DNA of 64,000 nucleotides, taken from assembly GCF_963675165.1 (NCBI RefSeq), contig NC_087392.1, positions 4,361,442 to 4,425,441 of the forward strand. Reading direction: 5' to 3'. Under the pieces are notes generated by a model, which had not been told where the DNA came from, searched no databases, and saw nothing but the letters and a program-made list of their open reading frames with translations. The position numbers were made by a program, and so were the translations under genes. Below are positions 11,798 to 22,577 of this stretch, piece after piece (the first letter of the stretch is position 1; every line of letters starts with the position of its first letter). Source of the DNA: Halichondria panicea. Lineage: Eukaryota; Porifera; Demospongiae; Suberitida; Halichondriidae.

Positions 11798-14279
11798 TCA
11801 GTTGAGCTGAACACTCTGTAATGCATTGCGAGCTGCACTTTGTTCGGCTTCCTGCTTGCTTTTGCATTCCTCCCCCTCAATATCACGTCCAAGAAATGTG
11901 ACAGTCGATTTGAACCCGATTCCACTGGATTTCGTGTGGTACTTCATTGCGACGACAATTTTGTTCTTGTCACAATATTCCTTCAGTTTAGATTTCCATA
12001 CCTTGTTGGAAGGTGGGGCGATTCCTTTACTGACGATTTGAGAAACATTTTCTCTCTCGAGTACCAGCTTAGCAACTTGCTCTTTAGCATCTCCTTTACT
12101 CGAGTAGTAACGTACGCTATCGACTTCTCTGGATTCTCCTTGTATTGTGTAGCATACAATGCAGCGGTGTTGAGTGGTGGGAACAATTTCACTGTCAAAT
12201 ATATACCGGGGATTGATGTTGTTCTCTTGAAAGAAACGATTAACTCTCTGTCTATGATAATGACCGGGTATTGCTGGACTTTGAGGAGAATTTGCAGGTG
12301 GAGACAATTCCCGATCATGACCTACAGTATTTTTATTAAAAAGTGAATTGATGTGGCTACTTATACTCCGATTGAAAACCACACCCATACATGCTCATAT
12401 ATGCTCCTTATTTGGTACACAGACAATACCTTGCTGAGATAGTGTAGGAACAAGGAGGGAGTTGGGGTTAGGAGCACAGGAACTGGTACCGTAGGTCGGG
12501 CAGGGAGAAGCTGCACTCTGTTGAATTGGCGACTCCAAATAGTCAACTTGCTGCGGTTGGGAACTGTACGATAATCCGAGATAGCTGCTAGAGGCTGAAT
12601 TGGAATACAGAAAAGTTAAATCGGCTATAGTAGCTAGATAGACTGCATGTACAGTGACACTATCAACAACTGATTACACCATTCAAGGTATACTAACCAT
12701 AAAAGACCATAACACTTCAATAACTATACGAAAATTAAACTTACTCTCCTGTAGTGATACTTGCAATATCGCATCTTTTATAGCCTCTTCTCTGGAAATT
12801 TGAGTGTTCAAAAAGTACTTCTTGCTGTCACCAACAATGTCTTGATGAAATAGAGTGATAGTCACTTGGCTGCGATAGTATGTGATATTCTCGTGCTCAG
12901 GGGGATTATGTGGGTAATCTTCAAGCTTCCTGATGGCAGCTGATGGATACTGAGAAATCAACTGTTTCATTGCTGGGCTGTCCATAGCTCCTATACGAAG
13001 GAAGAAAAATAAACTCTTAGCAGGCGGATGGCATGTGTGAGTGATTGGCAAATACGTCTACATGTACAATAGGTACCTAGATACAAATCGGGGCAAATTT
13101 GGTGTGTGGATACAATGTCTTATAGTGGTTTAGGCACCCTGTTTCTATAGTAGGGAATGGGTTCTGGAATGTTTGGATAGCCCTGTTTAGCTTATCTACA
13201 TACATAAATATACAGTGTGTCAAAGTAAATTCATTATCAGTAGACTCTACCTTGATACACGCCAGGACTGGCAGTCAACAAAGCTGGTTGAATGGAGTTT
13301 AAAGGTTGCGTTCGATCCAGTGAGGGTGTGGGTTGTGTGGGAAAAACTGCTGCAATTTTGATTTTTGGGAGAGCTGTTGAAAATCATAAATAAACAGTAA
13401 CACTAGTCTTGTATGTAAGAATGGAATAGTATTATATATAGAGCAGTGTATCAGCTTGCACTATTTTATTAACTCACTTTTTGGATCTTTTTCAGGATGA
13501 AGGAAGACAACTTCATTGAGCCGTGAGAGCTTCTCAGGTTGCTGCACTCTTATAGTTGGGTCTTTAATGAGATCACTGTTCACCTTTGTCAGCACATCCT
13601 CAATAGAGCTAGTAGTGTTAGTCCTGATCTCTTCAGCCAGTTTCTGCAGCCAGGCACCTCCCTTGTTGCCCTCCCATGCTAGGTGATTAGACATGGTGGA
13701 ATAAGCAACCAGGAAACCGCCTTCTCCAGGAACTCGAATTCTTTCGATTACTGACCCCCCTCGATGCTCAAAGGTCAGGGAGTTGTCATACCCTCCCTTT
13801 GCTTTACCACTTCTTGGAACCATCACAGACTCGCTCTCTTTTTTCCCGCGACAGGCATCGAAGAAGAAAAGCTTTTGGAATTTTCCCATAATCGGAGATG
13901 CTTTCGGGAGAAATGGTTTGATTATGTCCTCACCAATGCTCACTTCTGAGCCGTCCTGTAGGTACACAATGTCTCCCAAATCACCATGGCCAGAGAAAAC
14001 AAATACAATGCAATTGTACTTCTTTAAGTTGTGATAGTCTTGGAAGTTGCAGGCTTCATGAATTAATTTTGTGAGTTGTAGATGGGTGATATTTTGCTCC
14101 CAATGAACTACAAAATTAAGGTGGAGAAAGGTGTCTTTCATATTCTCCCCATCAATGAAGGTTCCAGGTAGAGAGCTTAAGCTAGCACAGTTATGATAGT
14201 CATTGGTGATTATGATAGCAAGTCCTCTGGCATCAACATTCGAAGTTATAGTCGCTGTGATTGAGTTGGTTGACATCAT
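11798..14279 (-). CDS. Gene A: caspase-fold protease fused to three dsRBDs
   Basis: Five phase-1-linked exons: 13478-14279, 13251-13373, 12745-12990, 12430-12594, 11798-12321; about 620 residues. Exon 1 is a caspase-fold domain: ARGLAIIITNDYHN strand, catalytic His in FVFSGHGDLGDIVYL, catalytic Cys in FFFDACRG, and a p10-like segment GGFLVAYSTMSNHLAWEGNK. Exon 2 is a Pro-rich linker. Exon 3 is a diverged dsRBD-like domain (MKQLISQYPSAAI onward). Exon 4 is a Ser/Gln linker. Exon 5 holds a second dsRBD (VNRFFQENNINPRY onward) and a canonical third (GFKSTVTFLGRDIEGEE, SKQEAEQSAARNAL). The S1-pocket positions that bind P1 Asp in caspase-3 are not conserved (see findings). A likely untranslated upstream exon joins at a TTTCTCAG acceptor just above 14300. 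Inferred role: dsRNA-responsive protease in cell death or defence. Confidence 0.85.
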
Positions 14280-14567
14280 TGGGCAGCATCCCACTCTGTC
14301 TGAGAAACAAAACATTAATTATACCAGTTCGTTATTAGAGTGGATGTGAGCCGGGTTAATCCATGGCCCACAAAGAGTCTACCTTTACATGTATACATAA
14401 TAGCTATAACCAGCCTGCCTACTATAGAGTACGACTGACTATATGTAGATCTACGTATATTTATTCTTGCACTACTGCATGCATGGGTAAAGCTGACACA
14501 GGCCCGGGTATCTATTCATAATAGATGCTGTTTACCTGTTCTGTCTTCTTCTCTGGCTTGTGTCCAC

Positions 14568-14630
14568 TAGCCCCGAGACCAGCCGTTCGTTATCTGCAAG
14601 GGGAACAACAAACGGCTGGTCTCGAGGCTA
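14568..14630. mobile_element. 63-bp miniature TIR element with 8-bp TSD
   Basis: TAGCCCCGAGACCAGCCGTT and its inverted copy AACGGCTGGTCTCGAGGCTA are separated by only 23 bp. The flanks show TGTGTCCA on both sides, with one base of ambiguity at the left border. It lies upstream of gene A. Confidence 0.7.
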
Positions 14631-14639
14631 TGTGTCCAA

Positions 14640-14735
14640 AACGTTAACTAAGGCTTAGCTAATGCTTGTGGTTAGTCCCTGGGATTTCCCCAAGTTATCA
14701 CCCACTTATGGTACAAACCACTGCACTAACAAGGT
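14640..14735. repeat. Duplicated 5' flank shared by genes A and B (copy A)
   Basis: The segment around 'gtccctgggatttccccaag' and 'ttatcacccac...ctaacaa' recurs at 17850-17945 upstream of gene B (gtccctggggtttccccaag). It shows the tandem duplication took in the 5' flank as well as the coding exons. It may contain promoter sequence; no element is recognised in it. Confidence 0.65.
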
Positions 14736-15078
14736 GCAGCTATGTAAACAAATAAACAATGACAAATTCATAAATCAAAGCCTTTACATATAATATATAT
14801 ATATGCGCATGCACATGCCATCACCTAGATCGAGCAGTCTATATAATTATATGCAGTAATAAATGACAATTGTAAAAGACACAGGTCTATCCATGCATTC
14901 AGTAATCCATTACATGTAAATAGTATGATAGACATCCTGTCATATAAAAAATGAATGGTGATACACACATATAGTAGACTATGACATACATGCACATACG
15001 CACACACAAATTATTAATAGTCTCCGAATTAGGAATAAAACAGTATAAATAGTTTGGAGTCTATAATAAGGCACTCTA
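14735..15078. other. Intergenic spacer between genes A and B
   Basis: AT-rich DNA with a short (AT)n-like run near 14795. No gene, RNA or repeat that I can name. The rest of the A-B spacer is the duplicated flank and the 63-bp element listed separately. Confidence 0.5.
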
Positions 15079-17569
15079 CTACGTCAGGTTACTAGTATCT
15101 TGAGAAATGTTTTCTCTTGAGAGTATCAACTTAAAAACTTGCTCTTTAGAGTCTTGTTTCTCAGGGTAATAATGGCCACTATCGACTTTCTTTCTTTGTT
15201 CGTTTATTGTGTAACGTACAATGCAGCGATGACGAGTAGATCCTGTCATACTGTCAGATTGATAAGAATACTGGGGGTTGATATGGTTCTCCTTGAAGAA
15301 GCGTTTCACTTGTTGCTCAGCTAAGGTAGAGCTGTTTCGAGGAGAATTCGCACATGGAGACATTTCATTGCCACATTCTACACAGATAAAGAAGTATCAC
15401 TGCAACAATGCACATGAATATAAGAGTTGTATAGGCATCAACAAATTAATTTGAAACAGTAATAAACACTCATGCAGCATGAGATTCAGGCTAAACTTGT
15501 TGACACCTATGTACAATGCTAACTCCGTATGAATAGACAATGCATGACTATATATCCATAAACCTATACCCTTGGCCTGTATAATTTATAATATTTGATC
15601 GAGGCAAAGAGAAGAAACTCACCTTCCTGTAAGGACTGTAATTTCGATAAAGCGTCCATAATAGCCATCTCTCTTGAAAGCTGTATATTGACAAGATATT
15701 TGTGGCTATCACCAACAACACTGTTTTGATCAGGCACAATGACAGTGGCCGTGCTGCGATAGTACGTGACACCCTTGCATTCAGCTGGGACGTGTGGGTA
15801 ATCTTTGAAGTTGTTGATTGTAGCAGATGGATAACAATGTCTCAGTTGACGAACTGCATCATTGTCCACTGTCCCTGGAGTAAAATTTAATATTTGCTGC
15901 CATATTTTGAAGACGACTTTTACAATGTATATACTGTTAAAAAATCAAGTGGCTATAGGTGGCACGTAAATACGATTGCACACACATTCAGGGACGTAAG
16001 ACGCAGCTGACTGGATTTGAGCATGAGATGGAGTATGAGGTGGCAGTGTGTCGTTAGTGCGGTCCAGTGAGGGTGTAGGTGGTGAAGGGAAAACAGCTGC
16101 AATTTTAACTTTTGAAGCAACTGGGAGAAAATAACATACATAATTATGATATAATAGTGTAGTAGACTCAGACTCCAATATTATGACAAATACCGCATGT
16201 ATAGTAGTTCAATAACCATAGATTGAAGAGTTAGAGGGATAAGAAATGGAGTGGTGCACGTGATGATTTTACATTGAATCTGCAGTGGAGCCTCGAAAAA
16301 TATCCGCGTTACGCCCTATGAACGAGGCTATTAAGCAACATTTTTGCCAGGTAACTCCCTCAAAATTGTGTTTCCTCGAGACATCATCTCTTTCAGTAAT
16401 TTATAACACGCCTAGTCCATCATGCATGAGCCATGTGTAGTACTTGCTGATGACTGACCACACCCAGACTTTCCAATAAAGTTATAAGTTCCCAAGGCTG
16501 TTTTAGAGCTAATGGAACATGTAACGTGTAAGCGTGCTGGTTATGACTACTACAATAGGTATATAGACCTTGAAATAATTATAAGTGAATTGCACGGATT
16601 GAGCACAGTTACTTGTATATATACTGGGTGTAGAAATAGGTATTGTTGTGATAGCCTCGATTAAGCCGTAGCGCGGATGTTACTCGAGAATACCAACTGT
16701 TTCCTATCCCTCTAACTCTTCAATCTATGATATAACGTACGCAGAATGGCAAAGTAATTTGCATGCTTGTTATACCTCTCACCTTGTGGATGAAGGAAGA
16801 CAACTTTATTGAGCCGTGAGAGCTTCTCGGGTTGCTGCACGTTTGTAGTTGGGTATTCAATGAAATCACTATTCACCTTTGTCAGCACGTCCTCGATAGA
16901 GCTAGTAGTGTTAGTCCTGATCTCTTCAGCCAGTTTCTGCAGCCAAGCACCTCCCTTGGTGCTCTCCCATGCTGTGTGGTTAGACATGGTGGAATAAGCA
17001 ACTAAAAAGCCACCCTCCTCTGGAACTCGGATTCTCTCAATTAGTGATCCTCCTCGCTGCTCAAAAGTTGAGGAATTGTCATGCCCTCCGCTAGTCGGAC
17101 CACTTCTTGGAACCATCACAGATCTGCTTTCTTGTTTCCCGCGACAGGCATCGAAGAAGAAAAGCTTTTGTAGTTTGCCCATAATCGGAGATGCTTTTGG
17201 GAGAAATGGTTTGATTATGTCCTCACCAATACTAACTTTTGAGCCGTCCTGTAGGTACACAATGTCTCCCAAATCACCATGGCCAGAGAAAACAAATACA
17301 ATGCACTCGTACTTCTTGAACTTGTGATAGTCTTGGAAACTGCAAGCTTCGTGAATTAATTTTGTGATTTGTAGATTATTAACATTTTTCTCCCAATGAA
17401 CAACAAAACCAAGATAATCAAAGGTGTCTTTCATACTCGTCCCATCACTTAACGTTCCAGGTAGAGGACGTAAGCTAGTACAGTTACGATAGTCATTGGT
17501 GATTATGATAGCGAGTCCTCTGGCATCAACATTCGATGTTATAGTGGCTGTGATTGAGTTGGTTGACAT
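15079..17569 (-). CDS. Gene B: caspase-fold protease fused to two dsRBDs
   Basis: Tandem paralogue of gene A. Exons: 16783-17569 (caspase fold), about 15990-16120 (Pro-rich linker, KVKIAAVFPSPPTPSLDRTN), 15623-15874 (diverged dsRBD-like), 15079-15377 (second dsRBD, VKRFFKENHINPQY onward). Junctions are phase 1. The linker-exon donor is the weakest call (GTGTGT after VPE). The catalytic pair is conserved (FVFSGHGDLGD; FFFDACRG), as is the p10-like SNHTAWESTKGGAW. Unlike gene A it ends after the second dsRBD with SQDTSNLT and lacks the Ser/Gln linker exon and third dsRBD. The start is ATG at 17569, which matches MSTNSITATIT in gene A; an ACATACAG acceptor just upstream implies a 5' UTR intron. 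Roles as for gene A. Confidence 0.82.
16217..16729. mobile_element. Non-autonomous TIR element, CATAGAT family
   Basis: Left end CATAGATTGAAGAGTTAGAG and right end CTCTAACTCTTCAATCTATG are inverted copies. The putative 7-bp TSD is imperfect (CAATAAC against ATATAAC). It lies in the first coding intron of gene B and has no ORF. Confidence 0.8.
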
Positions 17570-17849
17570 CACTAGGCAACTTCTGTATCAATCCCACTCT
17601 GTATGTATGAGAAGGAGTGTACCAGTTTATTAGTCAGTTATTAGACTGGATGGTCTTATTCATGAATGGCCTACTATTGATACTAGCTAGGCTCCGGCCA
17701 ATAAGCTACAGTAGTAATAGCTGTACACTATATATACACTATGTAGGTGACCTGTACTATCTTTCTGAGCAACTCTATCACAACAAACGAGAAACCTTGC
17801 TTTGTTTTGCCAGGACACTGACACTCCCCCTCCTTTGGCAGAGAACTTT

Positions 17850-17945
17850 TAGCTGAGTCAGCATGCTTCTGGCTAGTCCCTGGGGTTTCCCCAAGTTATC
17901 ATCCCACACACCACTAACAAACAGCCGGCTAACAAAGATACTGTG
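17850..17945. repeat. Duplicated 5' flank shared by genes A and B (copy B)
   Basis: Counterpart of 14640-14735. See that entry for the shared words; here the block lies about 300 bp upstream of the gene B start. Confidence 0.65.
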
Positions 17946-18930
17946 TAAACAAACACATTCCTGGGTAACCATACATGTATACAATAAAAAAGTAGTACTG
18001 ACAATAAAACCGTGATGACTGATCTGATTGATGTTGAGGGAACTGATGAGGGAGTTCAATGAATAAGACCGAAACTCAACAAGTTCATAGTTTGAGATCT
18101 TGCTAGAGCCTTCTGTAGGAGACCAGTCATGTCCAATTTATTGTCTGGAGAACGAAGGGGAAACAGTAAAGAACAGTAAAATGTACAATGAACAAATACT
18201 GTGCATGTGTACGTTCCAGTACATGCCGCATACATGCATGTATTGTCCTGCCAGTATAGAACAATTACTGGCTTGTTGATGTACAGAAAATCTTTTGAAA
18301 GCAACCAATCACTACAAAGCAAACTCTTGCCAGAAAAAAATTAAAGGGCTCCACTTCAGAGGAGGCTGAAACCACTTGACCTTTAATATGTAACTAGATC
18401 TAGTTTGCAACGCCCATTCAAGTAAATACTGTGTCACAAGACAAGATTATAATTATGAATAAACTTATAAAGATAAAAACATCACACAAGAAGAACAATA
18501 ATCTACTTTATTGGCACATTAAATTACTGCAGCTATTAATGCGTGTATAGTTATAATTATGATGCATGTTATCGCTGCACTTGGTCGAATTTCAATAGAA
18601 ATGTACAACAAAAAATGACATGAGCAGTGAACAATGCTATTAGAACATGATTGTTTATAGTCGTGCGAGTGTTATACAATTAAATTAATGCGAAATCGAC
18701 CAACGCAAAATTAGGTTAGGCGACAACAGTACTTAATGTGTACTTCAACATTAATTTGATGGCCATACACCTTTCGTTATTATGTTAGCAAAAAAACCCT
18801 GGGCCCACACGGTATATACCGGTCACTGATATATTTAACCCACATGAATGTTACAACAGTAATGTCATTCTTTATGAGGGCATCGTACACAGCATCCTGT
18901 GCTTCCTTCACTACGTATCCAAAGGAACCG
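17945..18930. other. Non-coding spacer
   Basis: No ORF with coding character on either strand and no clear repeat structure. A weak AATAAA-like, AT-rich context near 18450-18540 could belong to a 3' end, but nothing here decides that. Confidence 0.4.
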
Positions 18931-18931
18931 T

Positions 18932-19477
18932 CTACAACGCAATTGCATTTGGAGTCACTAGATTGTCAGGTTCAACTTGTACTTCTATATATACGTACAG
19001 GGACACCTTCGTCAATAAGTACACTTGCTTTTCAGAGTACTTCTGGATATAGTTACATCCGATCACCTTGAAAGGTATGGTGTGTGACTGTTTCAGACTC
19101 TGCGTCTGAATAGTCCGGGGTTCCGTTAGCCAAAAACAAACAGTGATTCCCCTCACTATTATTACCGTCTTGTCTTGTGGATGTAGCACCTGCCACTTCC
19201 AAATAACAAACACCTTGCTGTCTTTAATTCTCAATCCATCGACATTGACCACATTGGCAAACTCAGGTGTGAATACTAATGAGGAAGAATGCTCGAGCTC
19301 ATCAAAATCTTCATTTGTCGTATCTTGAACTGGTTTGGCAACAACAAGATCATTTTGGAGTTGAATGAGCGTCACATGCACATTAACTGAGCTGCTCCTT
19401 CCCACAGTCGAACACAGGGCGGATGAGATTTTGGCCAGGCTTCTCAATAGCTGGCCTTTGTTGCATGTAGCATGCAT
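18932..19477 (-). CDS. Unidentified ORF, 181 codons
   Basis: An open frame on the complement strand that I do not recognise. It encodes a mixed alpha/beta-looking sequence with an acidic stretch (TTNEDFDELEHSSSLVF) and a Trp-rich core (DSKVFVIWKWQVLHPQDK; VCFWLTEPR). There is no signal peptide or membrane helix. The N-terminus (MHATCNKGQLLRSLAK) may be preceded by further exons. It is bounded below by repeat-rich DNA. It could be an exon of a larger gene, a degenerate copy, or chance; the length and regular composition slightly favour real coding. Confidence 0.35.
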   Translation of the reverse strand: MHATCNKGQLLRSLAKISSALCSTVGRSSSVNVHVTLIQLQNDLVVAKPVQDTTNEDFDELEHSSSLVFTPEFANVVNVDGLRIKDSKVFVIWKWQVLHPQDKTVIIVRGITVCFWLTEPRTIQTQSLKQSHTIPFKVIGCNYIQKYSEKQVYLLTKVSLYVYIEVQVEPDNLVTPNAIAL

Positions 19478-19746
19478 GTACGGTCCACTTTATACGTATA
19501 TACATTGTAAATGAGGCCTCAGGCTCTTCTGCTGTGGTACATGCATGGTCCTGGATATAACTTCTTTTAATCATAGATGATGGCTTCTTATAGCTGATTG
19601 TTTTGGAGTGTTCCCTGACATGATTCTATTGATGACAAGCTCTTTGCTCCAGGCTAGGCTGTCTTGCATGATGCCTTTCAGCTAGCCTCCTTCGCAGGCC
19701 TTCCTTTTTCAGTTATAATTTTGTTTCTGTTGTTTGTCACAATATT

Positions 19747-20341
19747 AACCCTTTCCCGTTCAGCCGCACACAATCTGGAAAATCTGGAACAGTTCCATCA
19801 CTTTAGTTTGCATCTGAGCCCAACCCACCAAATTAGCTTGATGTTATCTCCGCCCCCAATGAAGTGGCTATGGCTTGTAGAGATGGGCGTGGGTCAATGG
19901 CTGTGCACAAACTAACCATCGATTTTATGCCTTGCTGCTGCCTTGATGGAAGTATGTGTGGCCTTTAAAAGCTGCACTCTGGTCAACTAAGCTGCTTAGC
20001 AAGCATGTAGACTATTGTAGAGCTTGTGTCCACTTGTGAAGTGCCTGTGTACACAAATGGCTTGCTGCTTCCTCTTCGAAAATATTCTATGGCTACCAAG
20101 ATAGTCCAGAGGGTCTACCAATGGATACTACTCAGTCCTACATGCTGTATAGCTTGTTTTAAACTTCTTTTTTTTAAGTGTCCTAATTGAACAGCTCAGC
20201 AGAACTTCAAAGGATAATCGCATTCATGATACTATCCAATCTGCCACAGAATCCAATATCATGCAACATTCACAAGTTGATAGCACGCTCCCTCCCAGAT
20301 TGTTGTTGTAAAATTTACAACAATTTGACCGGTAAAGGGTT
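19747..20341. mobile_element. TIR element, ACCCTTTACCG family (copy 1)
   Basis: It begins AACCCTTTCCCGTTCA and ends with the inverted TTTGACCGGTAAAGGGTTAT. Internal words (grouped around GGCCTTTAAAAGCTG and the 'gggcgtgggtcaatggctgtgcaca' type) recur in inverted order at 52732-53004. Non-coding. Confidence 0.6.
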
Positions 20342-20635
20342 ATACTATATAAAAGGGACGATTCAGGCTCTTATAATTATAGAGTATATCTACAGTTTTT
20401 TTTATGGATCACTGCTTAAACTTTGTTTAGACAATGTAACCTCACACTATTAATTTGTTAGTAAAATTAGCTTTTTTCAAAGAAAGTTTTATGAGATACT
20501 TAATTCATGTCATGCAGTTGTCTCTCTAACTAATATGTATTACATTGTCTTGTTCACACTTCATGTTCAGAATCAGCGGAGTGTGCAGCAACTACTCTTT
20601 CCCCTCAGGCAAGTCCTGGGCTTGGCCAGCTGCCT

Positions 20636-21594
20636 CTACATCAAAAGGGCATATGTACTGCACTTTGTAATCCCTACAGCCTCCCGGATTGTTTCTGTTC
20701 CAGCAAATCCCTCCACTCTGTGTAATGTGTGTAAGTTGCAGTAAATATAGACTCGCGACACCTCACACGAAATATGGATCATGAAATTTGTTAACGTGTA
20801 CCCAATCAATAATCTGAGAATTTGTTGTGTACATGGCGTGTGTAGCTATTGTGTTCACTCACATCAGGTTTGCATGTCATCTTCTGCCCAAACACCGCAA
20901 AGTCTTTATTGGTTCTCACATCGTTGCACCTTATCCCAGCCGGTGTAGCTCCTCCAAGACAAGAATTTTTTGGGAGGTTAACTGTCTCACAGTCACAGTG
21001 ACCCCCGGGATTATCACGGTCCGTGAAAGATGTTTCATAGAAATCATTACAAACAATGCCTCTGGTGTCCGGAATGCTTCCCTCAGGGCAAAGGTACCTC
21101 ACTCTGTAGTCGTTGCACTGCTTTCCCAACCTTTGATCACTGTTAATGCACGCTAAGCCACCACGAGGTTCACAAGCAACTGCGAGAGAGTCACCTATAC
21201 AAACAATAAAATATATATTTAAGCCGAACCTGACATTTGAACAAAACGCCTATAATTATAGTAACTGCATGGTACTGTGTGATGCCATTAAATTTAATCT
21301 GTGCTTTTGTCAGTAGGGATTGTAACAAGTATAATTTTATTCACCTGTGCTTTTGTAGGGAGCTCCAGTTGTGGTTTGACATTGAATTCCAACAGGTTCG
21401 GGGCAAACTGTCGTCTTTGAAACATGTCTGAAATTCTCGTAATCACCCTTTCCTGAAGGATTGTCTCTGTCCATCCATTTTGTATAGCAGTACCTGTTGC
21501 ATCGACCAGCAACCGTGCTAGCTAGGGCACAGAGAATGATGTTGAATAGAACTCCCATAACCAAAACAGGTTTCTTAGTTTTGTTGGAACACAC
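20636..21594 (-). CDS. Secreted WxxW-domain (CILP/mucin-type) protein
   Basis: Exon 1 is 21345-21594: a hydrophobic signal peptide (VMGVLFNIILCALASTVAG), then CYTKWMDRDNPSGKGDYEN and CPEPVGIQCQ, the pattern of the WxxW domain found in CILP and gel-forming mucins. Exon 2 is 20806-21194, joined at phase 1: ACEPRGGLACINSDQ, GKQCNDYRVRYLCPEG, then a second unit with FTDRDNPGGHCDCETV and GGATPAGIRCNDV. A GTGAGT donor (after CKPD) can splice to a short third exon at 20636-20717 encoding CWNRNNPGGCRDYKVQY and a stop. Otherwise translation ends at 20806. Many Cys residues fit an extracellular disulphide-bonded protein. Expected role: extracellular matrix or mucus component. The start may be the first or an internal Met. 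Confidence 0.75.
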
Positions 21595-21642
21595 TCAATT
21601 TTTGCATTATATTTATACTCATCAGATACCTTACAATAAAAG

Positions 21643-21836
21643 ACATCATGCATCATGTGCAACATATTAGGATCTAAAAAATTATCTACTAGCATTATAT
21701 ATATCTGCCCCGCCTACTCTTGATCCTGTTTTGGGATATCATTCTTATCTTTATAGCAGCTTCCTAAGAGTACCTGAGAAGCCTGCTGTATCTGCTCATG
21801 GAAGGAAATCCCTCAAATACTTCCTTTCAATACTCA
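21643..21836 (+). repeat. Dispersed 190-bp repeat (copy 1)
   Basis: Nearly identical to 24028-24213 in the same orientation. Landmarks are 'gcatcatgtgcaacatatta', 'gccccgcctactcttgatcc' and 'tatctgctcatggaaggaaa'. A partial third copy of its right half is at 21908-21982. No coding capacity; family unknown. Confidence 0.8.
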
Positions 21837-21989
21837 GGAGGATCTATTTTTCCTAAAATTATATATAGCATTATCCGCCAAGGATCATATAGTATTTTAG
21901 CATGCATGCAGCTTCCTAAGAGTATCTGAGAAGCCTACTGTATCTGCTCATGGAAGGAAATCCCTCAATACTTCCTTTAGCCCATGCAT

Positions 21990-22577
21990 GCATGCAAGCC
22001 ACAATACATTAGCAAAACAAGCCAGCAAATAATGTTTGTATATATACAAAACAGTTGTAGATATAGGGATCTTAGCAAGCACTCACCCCAAAGAAACACC
22101 AAAGAACCTTACTTGCACAGGGTTGCATGATTGTACATGTGCATTGTTGATCTGATACACCGCATATCGTGAACATGCATGTGGGCAGCAAAAATGTATA
22201 ATGTACCACGCACACTTACAAAGTACAATTTTGTGATCAAAAAAGATTATGAAGTGAAACTAAACTTTGATTATCAATATGGGATGCTGCTGCGGTCAGA
22301 TAGTTGGTGTATACATGTAAAAAGGGATGGGTGGATGGTTGTTATGGTAATGGTTTGACAAGCACGTCACTGTTGGGGTGCACAAAGAAGGCCATTGACT
22401 GTCGAGACAGCTGTCGCGTGTGCTTGTCCTCTGGTATTGGCACTCGGTGATACTATAGACAGAGAGAGACATGTGTTTAAAAGCCACAATAATTATACCC
22501 TTTCACAAGCTTGCACTGACAAAAGACTTACATAGTTTTCCTACAAATAATTACGTGCAAACTACATAGGGAATCGG
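21990..22577. other. Non-coding spacer
   Basis: AT-rich DNA with scattered CATGCATG and ACATGTAC words that are common all over this window. I see no gene in it. Confidence 0.4.

Noticed and set aside
13764-14034. + strand ORFs within the caspase exon of gene A (and equivalents in gene B)
   Set aside because: Shadows of the conserved minus-strand caspase exon; no family match.
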